Counted from the stretch's first letter, positions 49,683-60,687 are shown. The stretch: 64,000 nt of DNA from Anaerolineae bacterium (GCA_020849765.1 JADLAY010000022.1:1-64000); one strand, 5' to 3'. The notes: generated by a model not told the origin, from the sequence alone. Translations and numbers: made by a program.

Positions 49683-51176
49683 ATGGCAGACACCAGCATT
49701 TTTGACTCGCTTCTTAAGCAAATAGAAGGTTACCAGCCGAGCATCGAAGCGACCGAGGTGGGCTTCGTCGAGGAAATCGGCGACGGCATCGCCCGTGTGC
49801 GCGGCCTGAACAACATCAAGTTCAGCGAACTCGTGCGCTTCGGCAACGGCAGCGCCGGTATTGCCTTCAACCTGGAAAAAGACAACGTCGGTATCATCAT
49901 CATGGGTGAATACGACACCATCCAGGAAGGCGATGAAGTACGCCCGCAGGGCATCATCGCGTCGGTGCCGGTCGGCATGGGCATGGTCGGGCGCGTCGTT
50001 AACGCGCTGGGCGAGCCGGTCGACGGGCGCGGGCCGATTGAATTCAGCGAGCGCTACAACATCGAACGCATCGCCCCCGGTGTGATGCAGCGTCGCAACG
50101 TGTTCCAACCGGTGCAGACCGGCATCATGACCATCGACGCCAACACGCCGATTGGCCGCGGCCAGCGCGAATTGATCATCGGCGACCGCCAGACCGGTAA
50201 GACCGCACTCGCGATCGACACTATCATCAACCAGAAGGGCAAGGGCGTCTATTGCATCTACGTCGCCATCGGCAAGCGCCGTGGTGAGATCGCCCGTCTG
50301 GTCGCGCTGCTGGAAGAAACCGGCGCGATGGAATATACGACCGTCGTCATGGCCTCGGCCTCCGAATCGGCGGCGCTCCAATACATTTCGCCCTACAGCG
50401 GCTGCGCCATCGGCGAATGGTTCATGGAGAACGGCAAGGACGCGCTGGTCGTCTACGACGATCTGAGCAAGCACGCCTGGGCTTATCGCCAGGTTTCGCT
50501 GCTGCTGCGCCGCCCGCCCGGACGTGAAGCCTATCCCGGCGACGTGTTCTACCTGCACAGCCGCCTGCTCGAACGCGCGGCGCAGCTTTCCGAGGCGCGT
50601 GGCAACGGCAGCTTGACTGCCCTGCCCTTGATCGAAACGCTGCTCGGCGACGTGGCCGCCTACATCCCGACGAACGTCATTTCGATTACCGACGGCCAGA
50701 TCTTCCTGGAAGGCGAGTTGTTCAACGCCGGTCAACGCCCGGCCATGAACGTCGGTATCAGCGTCAGCCGCGTGGGTGGTGACGCGCAGACGAAGGCGAT
50801 GAAGAAGGTCGCCGGTGGTTTGCGCCTCGACCTGGCGCAGTTCCGCTCGCTGGCCGCGTTCGCTCAGTTCGGCAGCGACCTGGACAAAGCGACCCAGCGC
50901 CAGCTTGACCGCGGTTTGCGCCTGACCGAGCTGCTCAAGCAGCCGCAGTACCAGCCGCTCGCGCTCGCCGATCAGGTCGCGCTGCTCTACGCCGGTACGC
51001 GCGGTTACCTGGACGAAATCCCGGTCAGCAGCGTCAGCGACTGGAAGACCGGTTTCCTGCGCTCCTTCGCAACTACGGAAGTGCGCGGCAGCATTGAATC
51101 GACCACTACGCTGAACGACGAGCAGGAAGCTGCGCTCAAGCAGGCTATCGAAGATTTCAATGCGAGCTGGGCATAA
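49683..51176 (+). CDS. atpA: ATP synthase F1 subunit alpha
   Basis: A 497-residue non-catalytic nucleotide-binding subunit of F1F0 ATP synthase. Family blocks: [12 protein letters not shown] near the start, [20 protein letters not shown], the P-loop [34 protein letters not shown] and the ATP-synthase signature [20 protein letters not shown]. Length is slightly short but normal. AGGAG precedes the ATG at 49683 by 7-8 bases. It is the first gene of the cluster here; the usual upstream atpB, atpE, atpF and atpH genes are absent, so the F0 and delta genes must lie elsewhere. Confidence 0.97.
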   Translation: MADTSIFDSLLKQIEGYQPSIEATEVGFVEEIGDGIARVRGLNNIKFSELVRFGNGSAGIAFNLEKDNVGIIIMGEYDTIQEGDEVRPQGIIASVPVGMGMVGRVVNALGEPVDGRGPIEFSERYNIERIAPGVMQRRNVFQPVQTGIMTIDANTPIGRGQRELIIGDRQTGKTALAIDTIINQKGKGVYCIYVAIGKRRGEIARLVALLEETGAMEYTTVVMASASESAALQYISPYSGCAIGEWFMENGKDALVVYDDLSKHAWAYRQVSLLLRRPPGREAYPGDVFYLHSRLLERAAQLSEARGNGSLTALPLIETLLGDVAAYIPTNVISITDGQIFLEGELFNAGQRPAMNVGISVSRVGGDAQTKAMKKVAGGLRLDLAQFRSLAAFAQFGSDLDKATQRQLDRGLRLTELLKQPQYQPLALADQVALLYAGTRGYLDEIPVSSVSDWKTGFLRSFATTEVRGSIESTTTLNDEQEAALKQAIEDFNASWA

Positions 51177-51204
51177 GTGCGCGGCAGCGTAGAAAGGACT
51201 TTCT

Positions 51205-52176
51205 ATGGCAACCGCACGCGAGATTAAGAAACGAATTCGCAGCGTCAAGAACATCGCCCAGATCACCCGCGCGCTGGAAGCGACCTCGGCTTCGAAGGTG
51301 CGCCGGGCGCAGGCCCGCGTGCTCGCGAGCCGCGCTTACGCGGACAAGGCGTGGGAGATCCTGGTCAACGTGCAGCGGACTGCCCAGAGCGGCGCGCCGC
51401 TGCATCCCCTGCTGACGCCGCGCGACGAGATCAAGAAGGTCAAGATCATCCTGATCACGTCGGATCGCGGTCTGGCAGGCGCGTACAACACCAACATCAT
51501 CCGCACTGCGCGGCGTTTTGCCCAGCGTTTCGGCAAGCCGGTCGAATGGGTGACGGTCGGGCGCAAAGGCCGCGACTCGCTGATTCGCGTCGGCGCGCCG
51601 GTTGTGGCCGAGTTCCCCAACCATGACAACCCGACCATCGCCGACGTCTCGCCGATCTCACGGCTGGCGATTGACCAGTTCCTGAGCGGTGAAGTCGACG
51701 AAGTGCTGATCGGCTACACCGACTTCATCAACACGCTGACGCAGGCGCCGGTCGTGCGCCAACTGCTCCCGCTGACGCCGTTCGAAACGGAAGACTCGGT
51801 GCTGGCGGAGATGCTCAAGGATCAGCCGGCGGTGACGCCGTTCTCCGGCGATTACGAGTATGAACCGAGCCCGGCGGCGATCCTCGACGAGATCGTGCCG
51901 CGCTTCACCACGCTCCAGCTTTACCAGGCGGTGCTGGAAGCGCAGGCGAGCGAGCATTCCGCCCGCATGGTCGCCATGCGCAACGCGTCCGACAACGCAA
52001 CGGCGCTGACCGCAGACCTGACGCTGGCCTACAACAAGGCGCGCCAGGCCGCCATCACGACCGAAATCCTGGATATCGTCGGCGGGGCGGAAGCTCTGCA
52101 AGCCAGCATCGAAAAAGCAGCCGATATGATCGAAAACAGCCTCGCCGCTGCCGAGCGGACGGCGAACGTGTACTGA
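51205..52176 (+). CDS. atpG: ATP synthase F1 subunit gamma
   Basis: A 323-residue central-stalk subunit that turns inside the alpha/beta ring. The coiled-coil N-terminus ATAREIKKRIRSVKNIAQIT and the C-terminal coil (SEHSARMVAMRNASDNATAL, then LTLAYNKARQAAITTEILDI) are the expected hallmarks, with the Rossmann-like middle (IILITSDRGLAGAYNTNIIR). It is somewhat longer than typical gamma (about 290) because of an insertion in the middle (about 190-220). GAAAGGAC precedes the ATG. It lies 28 bases after atpA and 72 before atpD. Confidence 0.95.
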   Translation: MATAREIKKRIRSVKNIAQITRALEATSASKVRRAQARVLASRAYADKAWEILVNVQRTAQSGAPLHPLLTPRDEIKKVKIILITSDRGLAGAYNTNIIRTARRFAQRFGKPVEWVTVGRKGRDSLIRVGAPVVAEFPNHDNPTIADVSPISRLAIDQFLSGEVDEVLIGYTDFINTLTQAPVVRQLLPLTPFETEDSVLAEMLKDQPAVTPFSGDYEYEPSPAAILDEIVPRFTTLQLYQAVLEAQASEHSARMVAMRNASDNATALTADLTLAYNKARQAAITTEILDIVGGAEALQASIEKAADMIENSLAAAERTANVY

Positions 52177-52230
52177 ATGCTGGCCGGGACGCGTGCCCCA
52201 GGGCGCACGTCCGCAGCATCCGACTACTGA

Positions 52231-53646
<1,416 letters not shown>

Positions 53647-53677
53647 GGCATTACTGGCCTAGACGTAAGGATGTGAT

Positions 53678-54127
53678 ATGCCCATTCATGTGGAAATCGT
53701 CACGCTGGAAAAGAAGATCTTCGAAGAGCCGGAAGCCGACATGGTCGTCATCCCGGCCAGCGAAGGTGAGATGGGCGTGCTGCCACGCCATGCCCCGGTG
53801 CTGACGACGTTGGGCTTTGGCGAGCTGGTCGTGCGCAAGGGCAACGCGGAAGAGCGCTTCGCCATCTATGGCGGTGTGGTCGACGTGCGCCCGGACAAGG
53901 TCGTCGTCCTGGCCGATCTGGCCGAGTCGTCGTTTGCCATCGACACGGAAGCTATCGAAGCCGCGCGCGAAAACGCCCGGCGCATGATGGCCGAAGGTGT
54001 GCCGGAAGAACTCAACCGCGAAGCGACGCTGTCGCTGCGCCGTGCCGACCTCGCGATCAAGATCCAGCGCAAGGTGCAGGCGCGCCCCGGCGTGCTGCGC
54101 ATCGTGCACCAGGAAACCGAGGAGTAG
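53678..54127 (+). CDS. atpC: ATP synthase F1 subunit epsilon
   Basis: A 149-residue subunit linking the rotor and regulating ATPase activity. The N-terminal beta-sandwich has HVEIVTLEKKIFEEPEADMV, VIPASEGEMGVLPRHAPVLT and FAIYGGVVDVRPDKVVVLAD; the two-helix C-terminal part begins IDTEAIEAARENARRMMAEG. Longer than many epsilons (about 135) by a short tail. TAAGGATG precedes the ATG. It is the last gene of the operon. Confidence 0.93.
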   Translation: MPIHVEIVTLEKKIFEEPEADMVVIPASEGEMGVLPRHAPVLTTLGFGELVVRKGNAEERFAIYGGVVDVRPDKVVVLADLAESSFAIDTEAIEAARENARRMMAEGVPEELNREATLSLRRADLAIKIQRKVQARPGVLRIVHQETEE

Positions 54128-54193
54128 CGGCAAGCTGAGAGCTTGCCCAGGGTAAGGGTGACCCGGAGGGTCGCCCCTACAAAACGGTTGTTG

Positions 54194-54224
54194 AAGAGGC
54201 GTCCTTGCAGGGACGCCTCTTTTT
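54194..54224 (+). terminator. Rho-independent terminator of atpAGDC
   Basis: A 10-bp stem (AGAGGCGTCC with GGACGCCTCT), a 6-base loop and TTTTT. It lies 67 bases after atpC. Confidence 0.85.
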
Positions 54225-54453
54225 GATTCTTGCTCTCCAAGCTGCATCGTGACGGTGCCTGTCCGCGAGAGGCTCGAAGCCTCTCGCTGGCAATCTTGGT
54301 AAGCCCCATCGAATGGGGCTGTTTCTAACCTGACGTCAGAACGCGTGGTGAAACCAGCCATCTTTGGGGTGGCTTCCCAATCTCACCAGCCAGACCGTAA
54401 TGCTTCGCGTGCGTTCCTAACGACGGTCTGGCGGCGGCGTGTCTGCGACCGTG

Positions 54454-54483
54454 TGAGGCGTCCTTGCGGGGACGCCTCTTTTC
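54454..54483 (+). terminator. Second, nearly identical terminator
   Basis: GAGGCGTCC...GGACGCCTC followed by TTTT. It shares its loop and stem almost exactly with the terminator at 54194 (one base different in the core). It faces the convergent SH3-protein gene ending at 54508. Confidence 0.75.
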
Positions 54484-54507
54484 ATGAGCGGTGGCGCGCG
54501 TCAGACT

Positions 54508-56196
54508 TCAGTTGACGCGCACGGCGGTGCCGGTCAGCACCCACTGGACGGAGGTGTTTTCCCCGGCCACGGCGGTGATCGTGACCTGGCCGGTGCGGCT
54601 GTCGTAGGTCACTTCGCGGTCGACAATCGTCTGGCCGCAGGTGAACGTCTGCCCACCGGTGAAGAAGGTGACGTCCTGGGTGCCGGTGCCGAAGCAGCTC
54701 ACCGCAAGGGTCAGGCGCGCCCGCCCGCCCGAAAGGGAGGCGTTCTGATTCATCCCGATGATGTCCCAACGCACGCGATCCTGCGTATCACCCCCCGGAT
54801 AAGACACGAAATCCGTCACGGACCCCGTACTATCCAACTGGAGATTGAGCGGGTTGTTGAAGTTCGCATCTGGTGGTGCCGTCGCAGGCGGCGTCGTCGG
54901 TGTGTAGGACGGAGTGAACGTCGGTGACGGCGGCGCGGTCGTGCTGGTTGGCGTGTACGACGGTGTGAACGTCGGGCTGGCCGCCGTGGTCGCAGTCGGC
55001 GTGAAGCTGGATGTTGGCGTCGGCGTCGGGCCGACGATCTGATCCTGCTGCGCCTGCGTCGCCGTCGGCGTCGATGTCACGTCCGGCTGATCATCCGGGA
55101 CGGCCGTCGGAGTGGGTGTCGGCGTCGGCGTGATCGCCTGCACCGTGGTCGGCGTGGGTGTTGGCGCAGGTCCGTTCCCATCGACAACGGGCAGCCCGGA
55201 GCAATCCCCATTGACGATGACCGTCTGCTCAGAGATCCAGCCGGATTCGCCAGCCACATCGACCGCGAACCAGCCGGTGCCGCTGCGACCGGTCGGTGTC
55301 AGGGGCTGACCTGACGGGGCGACTGTGATCGGGTCGAACTGGCCGCCAGGGCCGCTGCGCACGCTGGCACCCACGGCGCCGGTCGGCGTGATCACGCACT
55401 CGCTCGAAGGCGGCGCAACTTCCGGCGTCTCGACGACACCGGGGCCGGGCGACGGCGCATCAGGTGGTGTACGTGCGCCGGGCAGATCGCCGCCCGTCTG
55501 CACGGAGATATCCGTCGCCGTGTTGCTGACGGTCATGACGATGACACCCATCGGTTCGGAGCCGGGTGGCAGGACGATGACCAGTACGCCGCTGCCGGTG
55601 ACATCTGCCACCGTTACGCCGCTCGAATTGATCGCCTGCACGTGCAGGATCGCCGCCGGGTCAGTCGCCGTGATCGTCAGCACCGTCTGGCCGTCGCCGG
55701 TGGGCGTAATGACGTAGAGCAGCGCCGGACTATCACTGTTGAGCGTCCCTGCGGAGGGCGAATCGTCGCCGACAATGCCGCCGCTGGTTGCAGAAACGCC
55801 AGTCACCCGGATCAAGAAGTCCCCGGCTGCGCCATTATCACTGCTGACGAGCGCCGTGTAGATGCCATTAGTGGGCAGCACGAGGCTGAGGACGGCGTCG
55901 CCCGGCGTCAGAGCATTACCGGAACTTCCATTGGTGGCGATTTGCTGTTGGGTGGGACTGTTGACGGAAACGGCCAGATCAAGCCCCGGCGTGATGGCCA
56001 GAACGTCGACGGTGACGACGTCGCCAGCGCTGCCGCTGAAGGTGTAAAGGGCGAGAGGTGCTGTCGCGGAAAGGTTGCCGAGGGCTGAGTCGCCGTAATT
56101 GAGCGCGCCGCCCTGGGCATGCAGCACCCCACCCGATACCACTAGTGTCAGTGCTATAAGCAAGATAAGTATCCGTCTGTAATGGTCTCTACGCAT
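54508..56196 (-). CDS. Large secreted SH3-domain protein with Thr/Pro-rich linker
   Basis: A 562-residue exported protein. Signal peptide at about 1-27 (ILILLIALTLVVSGGVLHAQ). Two beta-sandwich units similar to bacterial pre-peptidase (PPC-like) domains follow (about 35-130 and 150-235). A bacterial SH3 domain (about 265-330; GASVRSGPGGQFDPITVAPS) is next. Then comes a long Thr/Pro linker with two copies of SPTFTPSYTPT (about 330-460). A C-terminal beta domain contains two Cys (VSCFGTG; TFTCGQT). AAGGGGGA precedes the ATG. It is likely a wall- or surface-associated protein; no catalytic motif is visible. Weakly similar in layout to the SH3 protein at 46171. Confidence 0.8.
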   Translation of the reverse strand: MRRDHYRRILILLIALTLVVSGGVLHAQGGALNYGDSALGNLSATAPLALYTFSGSAGDVVTVDVLAITPGLDLAVSVNSPTQQQIATNGSSGNALTPGDAVLSLVLPTNGIYTALVSSDNGAAGDFLIRVTGVSATSGGIVGDDSPSAGTLNSDSPALLYVITPTGDGQTVLTITATDPAAILHVQAINSSGVTVADVTGSGVLVIVLPPGSEPMGVIVMTVSNTATDISVQTGGDLPGARTPPDAPSPGPGVVETPEVAPPSSECVITPTGAVGASVRSGPGGQFDPITVAPSGQPLTPTGRSGTGWFAVDVAGESGWISEQTVIVNGDCSGLPVVDGNGPAPTPTPTTVQAITPTPTPTPTAVPDDQPDVTSTPTATQAQQDQIVGPTPTPTSSFTPTATTAASPTFTPSYTPTSTTAPPSPTFTPSYTPTTPPATAPPDANFNNPLNLQLDSTGSVTDFVSYPGGDTQDRVRWDIIGMNQNASLSGGRARLTLAVSCFGTGTQDVTFFTGGQTFTCGQTIVDREVTYDSRTGQVTITAVAGENTSVQWVLTGTAVRVN

Positions 56197-56309
56197 CGCG
56201 ATCCCCCTTCGCTGTATGTGAAAGACTATGAGACGTCTTCAGGCTACAAGAAATCGCCAGATGGCGCAAGTTTGCGCGATCTTGCACAACTGAGGGGAAA
56301 CGGGGGCCA

Positions 56310-58538
56310 TTATTCGATGGGGAACGTCAGAATCGTGGCCATGCGCTCGCTGATATCGACACCGTCCTGGGTGATCGGCATACGCTCACCGCTCTCGTGG
56401 CGATAGAAACCAACGTCCAGATGATAGGCGCCGGGCGGTAGATCGTCCGGCAAGTGCAGCGTCCACGCGTCGGCGATCCACTCGCCGGGAGACCAGACAT
56501 TCGTGGGATAATCGCCGCCGCGCGGTGCGCCATCGATCAGCGAGAGCGCCACGTCGTCACCGACGAGGTGGATGAACTGCGTCCAGTCGTCCGGTGTGGC
56601 CCCGGTCACTTCCCAGAGCAACCGCAGATGGACCGTCTCACCCGGTGTCAGATCGCCGCTCAGGGCATAGCCGCGCAAGGCTGCCAATTCGCCGAATGTG
56701 GCGTCGACCGCCGTCAAATCGCTCACGGTCGCGCGCATATCACCCGCCGGGCTGTAGACACGGCCTAGCACGACCGGGTCGAGCGGCGCGCCGCTGGCAG
56801 CCTGTGCAGGCCAATCGGCGGCGAAGGTATTGGCGTCGAGCAGGTTGAGCACGACGTCGTAGGCGCTCGCGGGCGGTCGTGCGCGCCCGCTCAGCGGGAT
56901 GTCAACCGTCTCGCACCAACTATCGCCGTCGTGCCAGCGTACGGTCGGGCGCAGACCGAGACCGAAGAGCGTCGTACGGTCGCTCAGGATGCCGGAGTCG
57001 CCGATCAGCTTGACGGTGTAGGCTGGTTCGCGGTCGGGCACGCGCAGCACATCCCAGCACAAAGTCACCGGGAATCGATCGCCAGCCAGGCGCAGCCCGC
57101 CGAGCTGCGCGCTGACGAGACGGACGGCGCTGTCGAAATCAATGGCGCTGGCCGCCGGGCGATCCTCCTCAGGCTGCGTCGGCGCGGGCAGCCCGCCAAA
57201 GGCCCCTGCGATGGCTATGGTCGCCTCCAGGATGCCGGTGCTCATCATCAGCGCAGCAGCATAACCGCGCAGCGGGGCGCTCAAGCGAGGCAACCGCCGC
57301 GCCAGCAGCAGCAGACCGCCCGCCAGTCCGATCGCGAAGACGGCGTGGGCGGGCAGGATCAGGCGGGCGGGGATGGCGGGATGAAGCGACATCCAGCGCA
57401 GCAAGCCGATCACCGACAGAGCGGCGAACGTCGCCAGCACCAACGCCCGATCGCGCTGGCTGCGCAGCCAGCCGGTGCCTCCGGCAGCGTAGCCCGCCAG
57501 CGAGGCCAAAACGAGCAGACCATAGAGCGTGTAAGTGACCGGGTAGAAGGCCACCGACAGACCAAAGCGCGCCCAGTAGGAGGTGAACGCGTTCGGAAGC
57601 TGCGCCGCCAGTTGGGGCAGTGTGAGCGGCGGATCGTAGACGAAGCCGACGCGGACGTGTGTGTTCGTCCCCAATGGATCGCCGTAGGTGAGCGCGCCCC
57701 AGATCAGCCAGGGCAGCAGCACGAGCGCGACCGGCAGCGCCCACAAGCACATGCGCCCGGCCAGGCGCAGCCAGTCTTCGCGCGGTCGACAGACGAGGAC
57801 AACCGCCATCAGTGCCGCCGGAGCGACGGCCAACGCATTGATCTTGGCCAGTCCGGCCAGGCCAACCAGCGCGCCCAGGACGAGCAGCCGTCGCGACGAC
57901 GGGCCTAATCGCAGCAGACGCAGCGCACACCATATCGCCAGCGTCGCCAGCGCTGTCGCGCTGATGTCGTTGTTGAAGTAGGCCGCGCTGTGGACGTAGG
58001 TCGGCAGGAAGGCGAAGAGGATCGTCGCCAGCAGCGCCCAGCGGCGTGCACGAAAAACCTCACAGGCCGCGCCATACGCGCCGACAATGCCAAGCAGCCC
58101 CCAGCTGAGCGAGAGCAGGCGCAGCATCCGCAGGGAGCGCCCGAGATCGGGATCAGCCTGCCCGACCGAGTAGTAGAAGTTGTGATTGTCGAGGCGATTC
58201 CAATCGTTACCGGGCGTATTCCACGGATTGCGGGCGACGCCCATCCGCTGGTAAAGCGCGCTGGGGTCGTCCAGGCGCGGCAGATTGAGCACGTCGGCGA
58301 AGACCGCCCCGACGAGGTAGGTCAGCGGCGCGTGGCCACTGATCTGTTTGGTCGCGTTGGTCAGCGCCGTCGTGCGGTCGGGCAGGGTGCCCGTTGCGCG
58401 GATGTGTTCGACGTAGGCATAGTGCAGATCTTCATCACTGCCCTCGAACAATGGCAAAGCCTGGCTGTGGACGAGGACGCCCAGGCCGAAGGCGACCAGC
58501 AAGGCGAGCAGCAGGGGGCGACCGGCAACTACTTGCAT
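56310..58538 (-). CDS. GT-C-type membrane glycosyltransferase (PMT/ArnT-like)
   Basis: A 742-residue protein. About 11-12 membrane helices occupy residues 1-430. The first extracytoplasmic loop holds the acidic motif LFEGSDEDLHYAY, where GT-C mannosyl- or aminoarabinose-transferases keep their catalytic Asp/Glu. A C-terminal beta-rich exported region (about 440-742) could bind sugar or acceptor. It probably uses a polyprenyl-phosphate sugar donor; the acceptor is unknown. A TATACT -10 (58545-58550) lies 6 bases before the ATG, implying a leaderless mRNA. It follows the ABC-F gene by 28 bases on the same strand. Confidence 0.82.
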   Translation of the reverse strand: MQVVAGRPLLLALLVAFGLGVLVHSQALPLFEGSDEDLHYAYVEHIRATGTLPDRTTALTNATKQISGHAPLTYLVGAVFADVLNLPRLDDPSALYQRMGVARNPWNTPGNDWNRLDNHNFYYSVGQADPDLGRSLRMLRLLSLSWGLLGIVGAYGAACEVFRARRWALLATILFAFLPTYVHSAAYFNNDISATALATLAIWCALRLLRLGPSSRRLLVLGALVGLAGLAKINALAVAPAALMAVVLVCRPREDWLRLAGRMCLWALPVALVLLPWLIWGALTYGDPLGTNTHVRVGFVYDPPLTLPQLAAQLPNAFTSYWARFGLSVAFYPVTYTLYGLLVLASLAGYAAGGTGWLRSQRDRALVLATFAALSVIGLLRWMSLHPAIPARLILPAHAVFAIGLAGGLLLLARRLPRLSAPLRGYAAALMMSTGILEATIAIAGAFGGLPAPTQPEEDRPAASAIDFDSAVRLVSAQLGGLRLAGDRFPVTLCWDVLRVPDREPAYTVKLIGDSGILSDRTTLFGLGLRPTVRWHDGDSWCETVDIPLSGRARPPASAYDVVLNLLDANTFAADWPAQAASGAPLDPVVLGRVYSPAGDMRATVSDLTAVDATFGELAALRGYALSGDLTPGETVHLRLLWEVTGATPDDWTQFIHLVGDDVALSLIDGAPRGGDYPTNVWSPGEWIADAWTLHLPDDLPPGAYHLDVGFYRHESGERMPITQDGVDISERMATILTFPIE

Positions 58539-58544
58539 GCCATG

Positions 58545-58550
58545 AGTATA
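58545..58550 (-). promoter_or_regulatory. -10 element implying a leaderless mRNA
   Basis: TATACT on the minus strand, ending 6 bases before the ATG of the GT-C-type gene. Transcription would start at or next to the start codon. The -35 region is weak. Confidence 0.4.
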
Positions 58551-58566
58551 GCTCGCCCCCAGGATT

Positions 58567-60264
58567 CTAGGTGGCCGTCACATAGCGCAACCGGCCATCG
58601 CCCAGAGCATAGATGCTGCGCGCCTCGCCCGCCGCGCGCCCGAAGTCCGCCATGAAGCGGCGATCGTGCGACGACGCGATCACCGGCCCCGGAAAGGCGC
58701 GGATGGCCGCCTCCAGGCCTTCGAGTACGTCGAACGAGACGTCGTTGGTCGGCTCGTCGAGCACGAGCAGGTTGGCGCGCTCGGCGATCAGGCGCGCGAT
58801 CTGGAGCTTGCGCCGCTGGCCGCTGCTGAGCACGCCAACGGCGGTGGCGAAATCGTCGTAGCGGAACAGCCCGCTCTGAATCAGCTCGGATTTCCAGGCC
58901 TGATCGTCGCCGGGCAGTCCGTCGCGATAGACCTCGAACAACGAACGTTCCGGATCGAAACGCCCGGCCTCCTGCGCCAGATAGCCGATCTTGACGGCGG
59001 CGTGCGTCCAGACCGTGCCCGCGTCCGGCGCTTCCAGGCCGAGCAGCAGGCGCAAAAGCGTCGTCTTGCCCGATCCGTTGGGGCCGGTGAGCAGGATGCG
59101 GCTGTCCGCCTCGATCGTCAGCGAGACATCGTCGAGCAGACAGCGCTCGCCATAGGTCTTGCTCAGGTTCGAGGCGATCAGCAGGTGCTGGCCTTTGAGG
59201 CGCGCCGGGTCGAAGGCGGGCCGGAAGCGCAGCGGATCAGGCGGCTGCGGGATCGGGTCGGCTTCGATGCGCGCCAGGCGCTGCTCGGCATCGCGAATGC
59301 GCTTGGAGACGGTCGACTGGTGCGTGGCGATCTTGATATTACGCACGAACTTGTCGTTGTCGGCATGCGCCCGATAGTTGCTGTTCTGGCGCGCGCCAAC
59401 CTTGATCTCGTAGCGCAGCGTCTTGATCTCCTCCTGCTGCTGTTCGTAGTCGCGTTCCCAGGTCACCCGCTCCATGGCTTTGGCGGCGGCGTAGGTGCTG
59501 TAGTTGCCGTTGAAGCGGCGCGCCGTGCGCGTGTGCTCGTCGATCTCGACGATAGCATTGACGGCGCGGTCGAGGAACTGGCGGTCGTGCGAGACGATTA
59601 GCGCCGCGCCCGGATAGTCCGCCAGGTACGTCTCCAGCCAGTCGAGTGTCTCGTGATCGAGATGGTTGGTCGGCTCGTCCAGCAGCAGCACATCCGGCGC
59701 ACGCACGAGCAGCAGCGCCAGCCCGACACGGGCTTTTTCGCCGCCGCTGAGGGCGCCAAACGCCTGATCGCGGTCGATGTGGGCGACGCCCAGGCGCGTG
59801 AGCAGTTCGTCCAGGCGCGTATCAATCGTGTAGCCGCCGCGCCGGGTATAGGCATCGGTGACCTCGCCGTAAGCGTCGAGCAGCGCCGGCAGATCGTCAT
59901 CCGCGGCGGTCTCCATCTGCGCTTCAAGCTGGCGCATGTCCGCCTCGAGCGCGTGGAAATCGTCGAGTGCCGCGGCGATCAGGTCGTCCAGTGTATCCTG
60001 GGCGCGAAAGGGCATCACCTGCGCCAGATAACCGAGCGTTCGCCCGCGCGCCAGCATGACCGTGCCCTCGTCCGGCGCAAGCTCACCGGCGGCGATCTTG
60101 AGCAGCGTCGACTTGCCGACGCCATTGGCGCCGACCAGGCCGATGCGCTCCCCCGCATTGAGGATGAGCGAGACGTTGTGCAGGACAGTCTTCAGGCCGT
60201 AGCTTTTGTGGATTTGCTGGATCGTCAACTGCGCCAGCGTCGCAGGGGTTTGGGTCGTAAACAT
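58567..60264 (-). CDS. ABC-F family ATPase (ribosome-associated)
   Basis: A 565-residue soluble protein with two ABC ATPase domains and no membrane part. Domain 1 has GANGVGKST, LSGGEKARVGLALLL and LLLDEPTNHLD. Domain 2 has GPNGSGKTT, LSSGQRRKLQIARL and LVLDEPTNDVS. The inter-domain linker (about 240-320) is long and basic (WERDYEQQQEEIKTLRYEIK). ABC-F proteins act on the ribosome as translation factors or antibiotic-resistance proteins. GGAGGT lies 7 bases before the ATG. Its leader contains a promoter and a peptide ORF, as in drug-inducible ABC-F genes; the inducing condition is unknown. Confidence 0.92.
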   Translation of the reverse strand: MFTTQTPATLAQLTIQQIHKSYGLKTVLHNVSLILNAGERIGLVGANGVGKSTLLKIAAGELAPDEGTVMLARGRTLGYLAQVMPFRAQDTLDDLIAAALDDFHALEADMRQLEAQMETAADDDLPALLDAYGEVTDAYTRRGGYTIDTRLDELLTRLGVAHIDRDQAFGALSGGEKARVGLALLLVRAPDVLLLDEPTNHLDHETLDWLETYLADYPGAALIVSHDRQFLDRAVNAIVEIDEHTRTARRFNGNYSTYAAAKAMERVTWERDYEQQQEEIKTLRYEIKVGARQNSNYRAHADNDKFVRNIKIATHQSTVSKRIRDAEQRLARIEADPIPQPPDPLRFRPAFDPARLKGQHLLIASNLSKTYGERCLLDDVSLTIEADSRILLTGPNGSGKTTLLRLLLGLEAPDAGTVWTHAAVKIGYLAQEAGRFDPERSLFEVYRDGLPGDDQAWKSELIQSGLFRYDDFATAVGVLSSGQRRKLQIARLIAERANLLVLDEPTNDVSFDVLEGLEAAIRAFPGPVIASSHDRRFMADFGRAAGEARSIYALGDGRLRYVTAT

Positions 60265-60426
60265 CAGCGTACCTCCGTTCTTGGGACAGGAATCGAAGCA
60301 GTGAACGGCGTGATACGAAGCGACCTCACGACGAGATCCGAGCGCGCTATGTGATTGTCAGGAAAGGGAAACGGTGGAGCGGATTAGCCCACGCGCAGCC
60401 TGCCCGTCAGCGAGCCAGATCGTCGT

Positions 60427-60465
60427 CTAAGCGGCGTTCGCATTACGGAACAGCGGAGTGCGCAT
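60427..60465 (-). CDS. Leader peptide upstream of the ABC-F gene
   Basis: A 12-codon ORF (MRTPLFRNANAA) with GAAAGG 6 bases upstream, inside the 270-base leader of the ABC-F gene. Leader peptides that stall under antibiotic or amino-acid stress regulate several ABC-F genes elsewhere. Here the segment just after it (ACGACGATC, about 60418-60426) can pair imperfectly with GATCTCGTCGT (60330-60340), but no clear terminator hairpin is seen. Confidence 0.45.
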   Translation of the reverse strand: MRTPLFRNANAA

Positions 60466-60540
60466 GTGCGGCCTTTCGCAAGGAACCAACAAAACTACGC
60501 GGCGCGCACCAGGAGATGTCGGCGCGGCGCAGTACCTAGA

Positions 60541-60570
60541 AGGCTACAGCGGTTCGGGCGCGTTTGTCAA
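60541..60570 (-). promoter_or_regulatory. Promoter of the ABC-F gene
   Basis: On the minus strand, a consensus TTGACA (60570-60565), an 18-bp spacer and TAGCCT (60546-60541). It lies just after the terminator of the gene at 60688 and gives a leader of about 270 bases. Confidence 0.6.
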
Positions 60571-60593
60571 GATGCGGTGAAACGTACCGGCGA

Positions 60594-60633
60594 TCAAAAA
60601 GAGGTGGTACCCTGCGGCATCACCTCTTTTTGA
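60594..60633. terminator. Bidirectional terminator
   Basis: A perfect 13-bp stem (TCAAAAAGAGGTG with CACCTCTTTTTGA) and a 14-base loop. The T-run is inside the stem, so it can act in both directions. It ends the small gene 60688-60891 on the minus strand. Confidence 0.75.
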
Positions 60634-60687
60634 CCACATCGCTTGCCGCCGCGGGCGCATCTCGCCTGGGCAGGTTCGCACACATTG

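Larger units (their letters stand above)
54128..54507. other. Hairpin-rich spacer after the ATP synthase operon
   Basis: 380 bases with no ORF but at least five strong hairpins. They are: 54129-54147 (GGCAAGC/GCTTGCC), 54153-54181 (a GTAAGGG...CCCCTAC repeat element), 54194-54224 (terminator), 54266-54288 (GCGAGAGGC/GCCTCTCGC) and 54302-54326 (GCCCCAT/ATGGGGC then TTTC). There is also a long-range CAGACCGT/ACGGTCTG pair (54390-54431). A second terminator copy ends at 54483. It may hold a structured RNA or stacked terminators. Confidence 0.5.

Noticed and set aside
54890..55165. Tandem GTCGGCGT-like repeats as a possible repeat array
   Set aside because: These are codons of the Thr/Pro-rich linker of the secreted SH3 protein, not a CRISPR or satellite array.
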